From: Coprinopsis marcescibilis
Taxonomy: Eukaryota; Basidiomycota; Agaricomycetes; Agaricales; Psathyrellaceae
Direction: 5' to 3'
DNA: 64,000 nucleotides
Assembly: GCA_004369085.1 (NCBI GenBank)
Contig: ML210181.1
Location: 1-64,000, forward strand
Positions 33,206-45,797 of this stretch are shown piece after piece. The notes below the pieces were generated by a model that saw only the letters and a list, made by a program, of their open reading frames with translations, made no database searches and was not told the origin of the DNA. Positions within the stretch are counted from its first letter, which is position 1. Each line of letters starts with the position of its first letter. Both the position numbers and the translations under genes were made by a program.

Positions 33206-35077
33206 CTACTGTTGTACATTTTGGTCTGTCTGGTACCCTCGTGCTATCCCACTCCTACCCTGTTCAAGCACACTTGGTTCGTCTTCGCCTATTCGCACCT
33301 CCAGCCCTTGGTATGTCCGTGTAGACAGGAATTGCGCTACAATGTCGTTGCATGGTTAATGACCTGACTCGATATTATATGCAAAAACTTACCTGCAGCA
33401 CTATCTTGTAGTGTGGCTAACGCATCTTCTTTGCTACGCACAACCAGAGAGGTGCTGTCCCCATTGGTGGTCGTGGTCGTAGAAGAATCTAGCCCGCCGT
33501 ATCGTTTCGCGTGCCGGTATGTACCTGTGACAAGAGAGAACATTGGGCGGTCGGGATCTTCCTCCTCCCCGTTTTCGTCCTTGTTGCCAGTTTCTGTCCG
33601 AGATTTAGATGTGGATCGCGCGAGGAGATGCGTGTACGTACCTGAATCCGGCTGTTCCAACTCTCCGAGCAACTGGCTAAAATCGAGCACGTATCTGCCT
33701 GTCCACGATGGGTCAGCGCTCAGAGCTACGCTGAGCTCAAATGGTGTGATGATCGGCCGGTAAAACTCCTATTTCCAAAACAACACGTTAACAAATTGCG
33801 GGGCGATGTGAGACGGTAAGCTACCTTTGCTTCGATTAAACTGTTCTCGGGACATGCGACGAGAACGAAGCACTCAATTTCCATAAAGTTTCCGAGCTTG
33901 GAGGGGTTGAGTTTGCCAACACTGATCGTATATGACTTTTTGTGGTGCTTTGCGAGGAGAGTGCGCAAATGCCGTATGAGTGGAAGGTATTCAGCTGGGT
34001 AGATTTTTTATTGGCTGATAGAAACAAGAGAGCTGCGATGCGAGACTTACCGACTCCGAGAGTACCAACTAGGATGCCAAAGACGTCCGAGTCCCGAGCT
34101 TTGGAGACTGCAGCATACCGCCGCATCAGCAAGCGATTTGTCCGACCAGATTCGATTTGCGATGTCTTCGTCAGTGGATCATAGCTGATGACGGTGCTGT
34201 GGGAGTTAGTCATGAGGAGATTGGTTAACGAGAGATTGTCGCTGGAGCCGATGTAGAGTATGGTGGAGATGACGGGGCTATGGTCTGTGGTGGCGGCGGG
34301 TTGGGTTGCTTCGGGGACAGATTTCGTAGCGGTTGGGTTGTAGATGATTTCTACATTTTGAGACTGAAGTTTGTCGTTGATTGCAGCGATAGTACTGTCT
34401 GCAAAGGGTCAGGGCAAAAGAATCAACATCAGGATAAAATCACTCACAAGCTTTCCAAGAGTACCCTGGATCGTGGACGAGCAAAACATGTCTAGGCTCA
34501 GGAGAATCCTTGTCCGACGTCTCTTCGATCTTCTGCACTAGCTTCTGAGCACAATCCTCCGCATCGATGGGTTTTTTGCCAAAGACATATATCACTGGCA
34601 GCCGAGAGGTTTTGCTGAGGCAGGCGTAGCCGTAGTGGACGATGGCGTCGGCACCAGCATGTTGAGCAGCAACCTCATCAATGCAACAGCTGAGAAACTT
34701 CAGGATTCTTCGGCTGAGGCAGAGCTAGGAAGGAAAGGCGTGCCTGCCATAGGAAGTGTCGGCAAGGACGTAGACCTCGCGCCCCCCGCCTATTTGAGCT
34801 TTCAGGCGCCGGTAGATGGGAACCGAGTCCCCAAGGAGCTCATCAGGGAACTGAAGCGCTATCTACAGCCTGGTTCGTTGATTTTTTGGTGGAGAAAGAG
34901 GTGGATGGGGAAACATACGCGAGTATAGTTTCCTTGGATTATTTCTGACGCTGTACGAGGAATTTCGTAGAAATCGTCGAGGTCATTAGTGTTAATTTGG
35001 AGCCTGGTGACGTCGATGACCTGGGTTATGATGTCCTCGCCGGTAGAGGAGAATGAGGTGGTTGGTTCCTTGTCCAT
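33206..35077 (-). CDS. DPH2: Dph2, diphthamide biosynthesis subunit 2
   Basis: Partner of Dph1 in the [4Fe-4S] enzyme that transfers the aminocarboxypropyl group to a histidine of elongation factor 2. The N-terminus [19 protein letters not shown] leads to [16 protein letters not shown], then, after an intron, [40 protein letters not shown] (conserved cysteine), [20 protein letters not shown] and [13 protein letters not shown]. The middle domain has [13 protein letters not shown] and [20 protein letters not shown], then [20 protein letters not shown] and [12 protein letters not shown]. The family C-terminal motif [15 protein letters not shown] then [17 protein letters not shown] lies in the last exon. 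Several introns; the last exon was traced to the TAG at 33206-33208. Divergent from YPP1. Confidence 0.92.
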
Positions 35078-35167
35078 GGTGGCAGGAGGAAGAGATATAA
35101 ATTTGTTTGGTTGGCGGAGGATGATTAGGTCAAGGCGCGCCAACAACTGCAGTTACGTCCTTATCGC
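35078..35167. promoter_or_regulatory. Very short divergent DPH2/YPP1 promoter interval
   Basis: 90 bp between the two start codons. It contains an atataaattt stretch on the + strand. The promoter and both 5' untranslated regions must fit here or overlap the neighbouring coding exons. Confidence 0.45.
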
Positions 35168-38100
35168 ATGTCAAGTGCAAAAGAGAGGCATTACTGGTCC
35201 CAGCTACGGTCAGTGCTTACTGCGGGACAATGGCTGGCCCAGTTCCCTGCAAAGGCTCCTAATAGCGTCCAATTATCCTGGGCCGAATTGTTCAGAAAGT
35301 TTAACAAGCACTGCAAGAACGCCAATGACGTTGCTGAAATCGCGTCACAGAACTATGCGTTGGCACTGCTCCTAGCTGCCAGTTCACTCAACGAGGACGA
35401 GGACTATGGCGATGTGCGGGACTTTACCGTTGAGCTGGGGAACGAGTGTCTGCTGCCAGCAGAGAGGGTCGAGGAGGCTACCGCTGGCTACAATGCTCTG
35501 AAGGCGTTGGAGAGCTCTGATTCTGACGTACGTCCTTCTTACTTTGGCTGCATATATGATATTCATGTAAAGGTTATCGTAGAGCTTGAACTCAGCGCTT
35601 GCATACTATGCATATGCACTTGGAAACCCGACGGAGTGCCTTGCTCATCTCAGCAGCAGGCAACTAGATTTCTCCCGAATCCAGTCGCAGGGCTCCACTC
35701 GATCTACTACCAGCAACCTCCTGGCTGTACCGACAAATGGCGCACCCTCTGCATCGTCCTCCGTGACAGGTGGATTTTCATTGTTCGCCGATCCCTCGGT
35801 TCCTCAGGTCCAGGACGGCAGGGGATGGGCGTTGACCGAAACTTTTAGGAGCCTTTGTCTGCAAGGTACCATTTCTCCACTTATATTGCATGTATTCGAC
35901 GAGGCTGACAAGATGACACAGGCATGTGCAAGGAGAAACTATACCCTGACGAACCTCTGCAAGCACTCAAGGCCTATCGAGCGGCCTTCCCGGCATTCCG
36001 CACCCTCACCTCCCAGGACTTTGCATCTCTTACGACTTCCCCAAGCAAAATGGCCAACGGCAAACTCGATTTTACGACTTTCATCCAGTTCCGTGAGCTT
36101 TGGCGATGGGTCGAACGCCTCCTCTGGCGCGCTATATGTCTTGCATCCCGCGTCTCTGATGTCCACGCGGCCCAGGACGAAGACGACGAACAGAATTCGC
36201 TGTGGGTGTGGTTGGAGAAGTATACTATATGCAGCTCGAGTTGGCCCCCGACCTTTAGGGCGGAGCATCGCTCCACGGTGTCTTCGATATATCTACGAGC
36301 GTTGGTGCTGAGGCATGCAGAGCCGGTCGCGGCGAGTGGGGGTAGTGCGTATCCAGTCAAGAGCCCGATGTGGTTGCATACAGCACGGTCTGTCATCAAC
36401 GATTATCGGGCCATTTTGGCGATTAGCACCAAGTTTCCGAGGGCGGGACAGAGAAATGTCAAGGTGGAGGAGCTGGCCGATCTTTGTGTTGCAGTTTGGG
36501 AAGCGAGCGGGGCTGTTGGGGAAAGCTCGAATTGGGTGTTGGATGTAGGCCGCTCTAATTTTTCGTTGATATCCAGTGAAGCTTACGTTCCAACAGATTC
36601 TTTGGTGGGCTACAAGGTTAACATTCAACTCCTCCCGCGTAATACGCCACATGATTCGCCTCTTCTATCTTTCTGGAGATCACAACCTCGCGAAACGATC
36701 TTTACGATTGTACGTTCAAGTAGTGTCGAAGGCATGGCAGGCGAGCAAGCAAGGTGCAGGGGAGAGTGTCGATCCAGATGACAACGACAGTCAGCTGGGC
36801 GAGAATATCCAAGGATACCTCGAAGACACAGATACCGATGAGAATTGGGTGTCTATTTTGGTTTATGGGGCCAGGATGCTGTGTAGGATGGCAGCTGCCC
36901 AACCAGGGAGGCAAAACATCGACGATGCGAAGGAAGCAAAGAAGATGTTGGCAAAGGCGAAAGAGCGCATGTCAGTGGAGGATAATGAAGAGAACGAAAA
37001 CTGGAGGAGGTTGAGAGCGGAAATTGCACTGGCCGAAGGTGTATGTGAGGGTATTTTGGCGATCAAAGGTAGGACATATGGCCTCCATGAGTGTTTCCTG
37101 AGACTCACGGATTGCCCGCAGGGGAAGACCCACATTCGAGACCAGACCTTTTGAACAAGGCTCATGTCCATCTGCTACAGTCTATTGCCCTATTCCCGAC
37201 CCCTGATGCCCATTTCCACATCGCAATCTCCCTTTCAAGATACGGTCCGGATCGCGACTTGGAACAAGCCATCAAACATGCAGGCCTCGCCGTTGAAGGG
37301 AAACCACACGACAGACGGTACTGGCACTTGCTAGGTCTGCTGTTGACAGCCGCAGAAAAGTGGAGCGAGGCTGCTGCAGTGCTGGAGCACGGGGCAGAAT
37401 TGGACGGGAATCATCAGGGTCACGAAATCAACGATGAAACTCCTGGGGACGAGACGATTCAAGGGGAGAACACGAGGGATCACACTCCTGACGCAAGGGA
37501 TGGTGCGACACCAAGACCAACGCCGGACAAGGCTGAAGGAGGAAGTGGGTTTGCGCTTCAGATCGAACTTCACGGGAGTTCAATGCTTGTGGAGAGGGTT
37601 GGGGCGATCCCGACGCTGGTTTTGGCGGAGGATGCTACTTTTGTTCCGCCAGCGGCTTCGTTGCTTGGTAAGATTTTGGACATTCAGCACCCACCATCAA
37701 CGGCAGAGGTGTTTGAGCAAGGGTTGCAGCTGAGGATGACGCAGATGGCGTTGATGGAGGTCCGTCAAGGGGCGGAGGGAGCAGAGCAGGGGTGGTTAGA
37801 TGTATATGCTTGGGTGGCGGAGAAGCGGGGCGTAGCACCTGCTCCGTTGACCGAGTCTAGCGGCGAAGGTGGGCTAGATCTATTTAACGTAGTTTGACTT
37901 CCATTTGACACCGTTTCTTTAGCGCATCCTCGCCAATCATTTGACGGTCGGCATTCAATGATGCATATGTCGCAGATTTCTGTCACTGCTCTAAATGCTA
38001 CGACGGTCAAGTCTGTGGAGGAAGTTGGACAGGTTGAGCAAGAAGTTGCCAGGCTTGATGTGACGGAGGTGACGGAGGTGACGAGATCATATTCGGTGTC

Positions 38101-39241
38101 GAGCAGTAACCTTCCTCAGCCCGCCATTCCGATCACGATTTCCCCTGCTTCGCCGGATATCGAGCATCCCAACCCTAACGATGGGGTCTTCCAGGACTCG
38201 GATAGGCGAAGCGAGGATGAGAGGAAAGGAGGTCTTATCGCTCGGAAACGCCGGTCGTCGTCCTCGGAGAGGGGGGACAAGGAAAAGGACAAAGGTGGCG
38301 ATACAAGCACGTCGAAAAAGGTGCAGCAGATGCTGAAGAGTCAGGTACACAAGGGCCAGATGAGGATATCGGCTGTCGGCAAACGGCTGGGCCACGGAGT
38401 TGGGGTTGCGAAGAGTGGGGGTTTGAGGAGGTCGAACAGTGCACCGGATTTCCATGCGGTCTTGCAGCAGACATCTTATCAGGCTTCTTCCATCCATTCG
38501 AGGAAGAGGTTGTCTTCGATTATCCATTCTCACTCAGGGACCCCAACCGAGAGTCAGACGCCTCCACCGCCGACTATGCCACTGGCGCCTGGCCCGAATA
38601 ATACGATTTCGACGAACAATGCGTCTGCGAGGGAGACGAGGCTGTTGAGTGATCTGTGGTTGATGTCCGCCGCTACGTTTAGGAGGTTGAGTAAGATTGA
38701 GCAGGCAAAGGGTGCAATCCAAGAGGCCGAGGTTAGGGATGAGAATAATACTGCTGTTTGGGTTCAGGTACGATGTCAATCGGGTTACATTACGTTCTTG
38801 ACACTTACTTTCTCTTTTTAGCTCGCACTTTACTACATTGCGCTGAACCATACCCAGCATGCTATTTCTACCCTTCAAAAGGCGCTTTTCATCGATCCTG
38901 ATGATGTTCCTGCCACGGTTCACCTTGGGTCCCTTTACATCACCCCTCCCGCACAAAACTCGACATACTTTGGGCCCCCTGGTCAAGCACATGGTGGTGC
39001 TACTGCCTCTGGCAATGGTTTGACTGCTCAGCACGCCGATGTGGACCTTGCGTGTGGACTGTTGACGCAGTCATCTAAAGGCAGAGGGTGGAATGTTCCG
39101 GAGGTGTGGTATTATCTAGCCAAAGCATACCGCGCTCAGAATAGACGGGATAAGGAGGGCGAAGCTTTGCAGCGTGCGTTGGTTCTGGCTGAGAGTCGTG
39201 GGGTTAGAGAGATCTCTGCGGCAATTGGGTTGTGTATCTGA
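35168..39241 (+). CDS. YPP1: Ypp1/TTC7-like TPR protein, PI4-kinase scaffold
   Basis: TPR-rich scaffold that, with Efr3, holds the phosphatidylinositol 4-kinase Stt4/PI4KA at the plasma membrane. N-terminus MSSAKERHYWSQLRSVLTAG. The helical repeats include ASQNYALALLLAASSLNEDE, YPDEPLQALKAYRAAFPAFR, FRELWRWVERLLWRAICLAS, YLSGDHNLAKRSLRLYVQVV, AHFHIAISLSRYGPDRDLEQ, AIKHAGLAVEGKPHDRRYWH and LLGLLLTAAEKWSEAAAVLE. The typical block GLQLRMTQMALMEVRQGAEG comes before a disordered Ser/Thr-rich linker (about 38010-38640). The C-terminal TPRs are DLWLMSAATFRRLSKIEQAK, ALYYIALNHTQHAISTLQKA and PEVWYYLAKAYRAQNRRDKE. Introns are frequent and not all were traced; the stretch around 37898-37960 must be spliced, because the frame ending FNVV stops at 37897. 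Confidence 0.88.
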
Positions 39242-39525
39242 CGTGGTCGTAGAGTTTTTATTACTGATCTATGTGTTGTTAGTTTGCATACCTACTCGTT
39301 TAATCGTTTTAGTGCTCGGTGGTTCTATCAAACCCAGATCCAATCGTTGGCCCTCTTGACAGAATATATCTTATAAGATAGCCCTGTGCCGAAGATTGAA
39401 AAGACGCCAAAGCTGGTATTGTCAGTGTATATACTGAAGCTCGAACGAACTGTCTAGCTGGAAACGGGGTCGAAGGGAACGCCGACGTGGTACCCGGTAA
39501 ATGATACGGCGAAGATATCGCCAGG

Positions 39526-41234
39526 TCATACTCTTGTAAAGCTTGAATAGTCGGGTGTCGTTGGGTCTCTGACCGGCTGAGTTGCCTGCCTCCATTCAAG
39601 TGTTTCTAAAGGGTGTCCAGGCTCTTTGCAAGTGACATCGACAAGGGCTGTTTTCCGGAAGTGTAGGATCATCCTGGTAGCAAAAATAGCGTGAAGTGTA
39701 TGTTGGAGCCTAAAAACAATTTGGTCGATTCAGATAGCTTAAAAAGAAGACAAGGGCATACGTGGACGTCAAATATAGGTGTCGCTGAGGCACCAAAGGC
39801 TCATCGGTCAACAAGAATCGTCGTATTCGGAGACCCGAGACCGTACCTGAGCAACAAAGGATGCCATGATATTTGCTCCCGAAACGGCTGACAGTCAGAT
39901 AGTGTTACAGGTCAGCAGAATCCGGTCTCGAAAGGAAATCGAGACCACTTACAAGCGATAGCAGCAAAGTAAACTGTGCCGTTCTTATAGAAAATCTCGA
40001 GCAATGGAAATGTTGAGTTTCTGTATCTCAGGTATCCCGCGAGGCAAGTCATAAACATCATTACTGCAAAACGATTGGTCCAGAGCCTCAGCACGACTCG
40101 GAGCATTTACCCCAGAAAACTCACAGATCTCGTCCCCCAGTACGATACCCCATACAACAGCCAGTATTTTTGCATTAGACGTTTTCTGAAAACATCGGAC
40201 GTATTCGTGTGGTGGATCCAGGACTGGTAGGTACTTGAGGAAAGCTTGCGTTGAAATAAGAAGCGTTCTCACTTTCGACTCCTGTCTGGTACTTGATGAT
40301 GAAGAATAGACAGGGTGCACCCGTAGACTTTTTTCAAATGTGAGTGTGGTATACAAGTTTCTTGGTTGAATCGCTTACAAGCCCTAATACAATTAGACAT
40401 ATCCTGGAAATCTTGGTGGACCCGGCAATTGCATACACTCGGAGAAACAGAAGACCTGTAAAAAGCCAAAGCACACATCAGTACAAGTGTGAAAGGCTCA
40501 AGTCAATGCAGACCTTCTGATGTGAGCACGCCCAACGTTGTTAGGGCTGGGAGGGTCATCATCTGCCAATTTCCCTGAATCTATGATGCTTTACCTATGA
40601 CCAGGGTTGAGCGAGCAGAGCAAAGCTATTATACGAGGCGCATGAGCAAACAAAATCTGCGGCTTTGGTCAGCTTGTTCAACGCACAGACGAGGGAGAAT
40701 AGTATGCAGCTATGCTGACTGAAAGCGGGTTAATGGGTATATGCACAAAGTTAGAGTTAGATTGGGCAACGCACGGGAAAATGACAGAATGAACTGAATT
40801 GGAGGTAAATATCTTAGTACAAAGAACAGTGTGTTGACTGGCGTAATCCTCGGAGGCCACATCAGTGAAACCTATACAGTTTAGAGTGAGTGCGGACGCA
40901 AAGCTCATTCATGCCCACTCACCTCAAGCGGGAGGGTCTCCAGATAGTCTGCTACCTGCGTATTACGGCCATGCTTAGTATAGATACAATCGTGACATAA
41001 CGACGAGAGGTGTGCGCACCCAAAGAACCAAGCAGGCCACTACAGGCGTCGGGAAAGAGTGGTGAGCTATGCTTGAATCATTTCACATTATCATCGCTGA
41101 GGTCGCTCACAGTCAGACGACTGTAAAGCGTGTCAGGAAAGGAGGCTCAATCATATTACTACCAAACGGCTTACGTAGATCAATCGCGTCGCCCATACCA
41201 TGAGTTCGATAGGAAGTTCGTCCAAGTTGCTCAT
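39526..41234 (-). CDS. DUF6533 multi-pass membrane protein, copy 3 (inverted duplicate of copy 1)
   Basis: Nearly the same protein as copy 1: MSNLDELPIELMVWATRLIY, then the 10/20/33-nt micro-exons (SSD, LACLVLW, VADYLETLPLE), SLMWPPRITPVNTLFFVLRY, LLFLRVYAIAGSTKISRICL, STGAPCLFFIIKYQTGVE, CFQKTSNAKILAVVWGIVLG, TCLAGYLRYRNSTFP, YKNGTVYFAAIA and LQHTLHAIFATRMILHFRK. The tail ends TPDYSSFTRV. Over an intron-containing stretch of about 196 bp that I aligned by eye (40675-40870 against 20386-20581) there are about 14 differences, so introns are conserved too. Similarity fades upstream of the start and right after the stop. All junctions are GT-AG and the frame is open. Confidence 0.8.
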
Positions 41235-41869
41235 GTCAGCTCTATTCCAGGAGCGCAACTTGTCCCTGAAACTTGAGCGAGGTTTTAAGTTGTTTAAAGA
41301 CGAGTAGCGCTACTCCTTCGACACCGGAATTACATCAGCTGCGCCCTTGAGTGAAGCTACTCATCAAAGCCCAACAGCCTCCCAAAGCGAGGCGTACTTT
41401 GATGGTGTGGGCGCTATATGACCCCATCATTCGACTACACCTGGCCTTAACCGCCTCAGAGTAACATCCTAACAGGCGGGAGTATGGTAGGCATGCGGCG
41501 GCGCAACTTTGTGTAGTAGGGAGAGGACGGCATCCTACGATTGAGACCTCCTTCTCGTCATTCTGCGTGTTGCAATAGGTTGTACATGGGCGCAAGAAAT
41601 GTGGCGCAAACGCTGTGGATGGGCGCGGAAGCCATTGATCGGAATGGGCATTGGGAAACAAGCACACTTAAGGTTTACCTCCAGCGGCCAGAGGCACAAT
41701 GTTACATCAAATGATTGGTTGCGTGAGAGCGATAGTAGAACTGGCTATCTTGAGGAGACGGACAGTGCGCAAACGCTCGAATGCTGACCAGACGCCGTTA
41801 TCAATCATCTTATTTCAAACGCCCCATGACAGACGACTTGTAGACCCATGATCTGCAATTGTCCGCAGC
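41235..41869. other. Spacer between DUF6533 copies 3 and 4
   Basis: 635 bp. It holds the promoter of copy 3 and the 3' end of copy 4. Open frames 41335-41667 (-) and 41599-41787 (+) overlap each other and resemble no known protein. Nothing else seen. Confidence 0.4.
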
Positions 41870-43555
41870 TCACGCAGTGAAGCCTGAGCGATCGGATATT
41901 CCACACTCTCCAACCGATTGCGATGCGGCCCTCCATCGAAGCGGTTCTAACGGCTGCGAGAGCTCACCGACCCCATCCGAGCTCCGCGCCGTCTGGCGGA
42001 TATGAATGATCATTCTTGTGGCGAAAATGGCATGGAGGGTGTGCTGTATACTATCTGGTTGTCAGAAACAATGTCACGCTGGAGAGTGAGATCTTGAGAG
42101 CCCACGTTGATGTGAGGTACAAGTGCTCCTGACCGCAAAATTATTATCAGTAATTCCGTAATACTGAATTTGAATCATCCATGCGACGTACTCGATATAT
42201 AAAAGAAACGGCAATGTTGCTTGCCGATATAGCTGGTGTCTATAAGTCAGCTTGAATGCTTCGATAGTAAAGCCAGATGCCTCACTGGCCAATGCAACGA
42301 AATAAGCAGCTCCATTGCGGTAAAACACGTCGAGTAACGGACCTCGTGAGTCTTTGTGTTTTCGATACCCTGCAACTAATGTCAATAGCATCATCACTAT
42401 GCAACTCATTAGCACTGGTACTTATTTAAAGTTACCATGTCAAACTAACATATCTCGTTTCCAAGAACAACTCCCCAGACTGCAGCTAACAGTTCGTAGT
42501 TGGCGTCACTTTGCAAACATCGGATCAGGTCAAACGGTGGATCAACGACTTGAGATATATCTCAGATGGAGGCGGAAAAAGACAACGAGTTTTGAGCTCA
42601 CCTTTGACACTCATTTGGTACTTGGTAAGGAGGAACAGGTCAATCGATCCAGTAGTCTAAAAGGCTGTCAGCACGGTGTGATATACACTTTTGAAGTTGA
42701 ATATACTACCAAACCCATGCTCACAAGGAATATTCGCATAGATTTTGTGGAGCCACTAAGGGCAAAGACTCGCAGAAAGAGGAGACCTGTAAAGAACGGC
42801 ACACCTCTAGCATAAGCGAGCTGCAAACAGCGGACACAGGGCTTATCATACCCTGGGATGTAAACACGCCCAGTGTAGTCAAAGCTAAATCATACGACAA
42901 GTGCATGATCAACTTCCGTATTCCACTTTCAACTTGAAGTAATACGAAACTACCTATAATCATCACCGATCGAGCAAAACAAAGCTAACAACGTGTTAAC
43001 CAATTGCCAAAAAGCAGCTGTGAAGCTTTTGTGAACTTACCGAGTCTTCTGAATAGTATGCAGCAGCATTGACTGATTTTATGAAGCAGTGGGTATGAGC
43101 ACGGCAAAGCTATAACTGTGGCGGCACTCACGGGCAATTGACATGATGAACTGACATGGGAGTATATATCTCAAGGCAAAAAATAGAATGTTGACAGGGG
43201 TCGGCTTTGGTGGCCACATCAAGGATGCCTTTGAGTAAGAGAATAAGAAGGCATGTCCCGGGTTGAAAGCAGACATCCTTACTTCCAGAGGAAGGGTTTC
43301 GAGGTAGTCCAATACCTAGAAGCAGAGAAGGCATTGGTGGTGCGTGTCAACAGCGCCAGGATGAACGGGTACCCAGAGCGTAAGACAGCCAGCTAAAATC
43401 ATTTATTGATCAGTACTGCATTGACCTCCTAGGGTCTGGTTCGCACCGTCAGAGGACTGGAATGACAGTCAGATACAACAATGTAGCTATCTGATTGAGC
43501 TTACATTTATTACCCGTGTAATCCATACCATATCATTGAGAGGGAAGTTGTCCAT
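41870..43555 (-). CDS. DUF6533 multi-pass membrane protein, copy 4
   Basis: Exon 1 MDNFPLNDMVWITRVIN, then micro-exons TCCTCTGACG (10 nt), 20 nt (AGCLTLW with neighbour) and 33 nt (VLDYLETLPLE), followed by ASLMWPPKPTPVNILFFALR. Later blocks: LTTLGVFTSQGLLFLRVFAL, SGSTKSMRIFLVSMGL, TGSIDLFLLTKYQMSV, RCLQSDANYELLAAVWGVVL, TLVAGYRKHKDSRGPLLDVF, YRNGAAYFVALA and LQHTLHAIFATRMIIHIRQT. The tail ends SDRSGFTA. It keeps the extra intron after the RVFALSGS segment, like copies 1 and 3, so it groups with them. The exact boundaries of the penultimate exons were not fully traced. Confidence 0.72.
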
Positions 43556-44088
43556 GGGTTTTCCTGAAGCACACAGGGCGTCCATATACATTACCAGCTC
43601 TACTTATAAGCAAGCCATTAAACATGAGGGCTCAGCGCCCCGAGGGCCGATTGTAGCGCCTTGAGCACGTTCCATCATCGGCCTTCGTCTAAAACACTTC
43701 CGGTGTCTAGTTCCGATGACCAATCTGGCTCAGGTGCTCTCTGACATGACTAGTTGGTCTCCGGTAAAGATGTCAAAAAATAGCCGCTCACAACAGCATA
43801 GGAGAGCATAGGGTGGGGAAATATGCGTCACAGGTAATGCTGTGCTGGTGCTGAAAGAGAGACCGAACCTTGCCGATTAACACGGCCGCCGGACCAAGGC
43901 ACCAGATTAACTCCCAAGTTAACCCACAGAAGATTCCGCCAAGAGAATAAGACAGTTGGCTAAGCGTTGGGCGCTTAGCGGCCGCCTAACGCATCCACGG
44001 GCCAACGGACTCCAGGCGCTCAATCAATGTAAAGGCTAATATTATTATCTCCAATGGATTTCTATAATACACACTAAGTACGCAGCAT
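43556..44088. other. Spacer between DUF6533 copies 4 and 5
   Basis: 533 bp with no coding-like frame, repeat or RNA gene that I can support. It includes the copy 4 promoter and the copy 5 3' end. Confidence 0.4.
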
Positions 44089-45797
44089 TTACACTTTGAC
44101 TTCCAGCGTCTCCTTTGTCGCTTCAGTAATGCCCGAGATGTCACTTTTTCCACCATGTTGAAAAACAGGCCAGGAGTTATTCCTCCAAGGCAGCGAATCC
44201 ATGGTAACACCCAGTGTGTTACGATCTATACGCGCGGTTTTCCGGATATGTAATATCATCCTTGTTGCGCACATGGCATGCAAAGTGTGCTGCAGTCTAC
44301 AGCAATCGTTAGCATCACCCACGTAGCTGAGTAATATCGGCGACGAACACAAGGACCAGGTACATGTACTCCTAGAAGAGATGTAAGTCCGCCGATATAA
44401 CCTCTCGAAGATAACATGACGTACATGATTGATGAACGAGGCGATAACATTGCATGCTGTTATGGCTAGGACATCCTTCATTCAGATCTCTAACAACACG
44501 AGCGTAGATCAAGGTATAGTACTGACCTCCAAGAACCATAAAGTAGGTGGCTCCATTACGACAGAAGATGAGAGGAATTGGTGCTGAAGTTATCCTGTGT
44601 TTTCTGAAGCCACCCAACAAAGTTAAAGCAGTCATCACTAGAAGCGAAGTGAGCACCTCGGCCAACGGCATGAGAAAGAGGAGCCTACATGCTTCATTGA
44701 AAAATACAATGACCCATACGATAGCAAGTAGTCTTGCCTCCGTGGTCTCCTGTGGGCAGCGGATAAGATCGTACTGTGTATATATGTCTTCAAGTAATAA
44801 GGCTCAGCAACAAAATCAGCAAGTAACAGCTTTATTTATCTCACTCTTCACGCTGCGCTGATACTGAATGATCAGCGCTAATGCAGGTATTGCCGTGAGC
44901 TGTTGGTTGAAACAGCCCGCTCAGGCCTTTCATATCATCCAGCAGTCGAAAAAGGACTCACCACGCCCAAAGCGGTGAGTATAAGCTTCAATACGAGAAT
45001 AGGTCCCCATATTACATACACCCTCAGAAACAGAAGACCTAACGTACTTATTAGCGTCGCGGACAGGAGAATGGGGTAAGGGCGACCTTGAGATGCGAAA
45101 ATACCAATAGTAACCATTGCTGCAGCACATGAGCATCGGGATAGTCACTTTCTTGAATAGCTCACCCATGACAATTGCCGACCGCGCTAAACAGAGCTGG
45201 GTTTGGTTCACGGTCAGCTAGAGGCTACTTGGAAATCGGGTGACACTCACAGCCTCTGGAGAGTTGTATGCCGATGCCCTCACTGCGCCGGTTCAGAGTT
45301 CTGTAAGCACCAATATGTTCATAAGAGTAGATAAGAGCCATACATATCAACGAGATAATGATTTGAAAGGCCGGTAGGTATCTCAGCAACACGAAAGTGG
45401 CGCTAACAAGGGTTGACTTGAAAGGCCACATCAAAGTTACCTACGATAAGAAAAGGTCAGAGGAATCATAAGGGCAGCGAAGTAGCCTTGCCTCCAGAGG
45501 AAGGGTGTGCAGATAGTCGGCGGCCTAATGATTTGAAGGTAAGGTCAGCTTGAATCATTGGTCGGGGCTCGTTTCATTTGACAAACCCATAGTACAAGAC
45601 ATGCCGCTAGAAGATGTGCGTTTCAAAGATGAAGTCCGCTGGGATTTGCTGACGACTTACCGTCCGAGGTCTATAGGGCAGCAAACGTATGACACGGAGT
45701 CAGCTAAACTTCCACACAAGCCATAGGTTAAGAAACGCACGTAAATTGTCCTTGACGACGAAACTAAAGAGGAGAGCACAAAGCTGGGCTCGGTCAT
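44089..45797 (-). CDS. DUF6533 multi-pass membrane protein, copy 5
   Basis: Exon 1 MTEPSFVLSSLVSSSRTIY, then the 10-nt exon ACCTCGGACG, the 20-nt exon (AACLVLW with neighbour) and the 33-nt exon AADYLHTLPLE. The next intron starts with GC (gcaagg), a GC-AG intron, before VTLMWPFKSTLVSATFVLLR and YLPAFQIIISLI. Further blocks: RCPQETTEARLLAIVWVIVF, TALTLLGGFRKHRITSAPIP, LIFCRNGATYFMVLGG and LQHTLHAMCATRMILHIRKT. The tail includes MDSLPWRNNSWPVFQHGGKS and ends KETLEVKV. It clearly pairs with copy 6 (ARLLAIVW, LIFCRNGATYFMVLGG, MDS.PW) and is distinct from the copy 1/3/4 group. Confidence 0.72.

Noticed and set aside
37898..37960. Stop after FNVV in YPP1 suggesting two separate genes
   Set aside because: The downstream part holds the C-terminal TPRs expected of Ypp1/TTC7 on the same strand; splicing around the stop is more likely than two adjacent half-genes.
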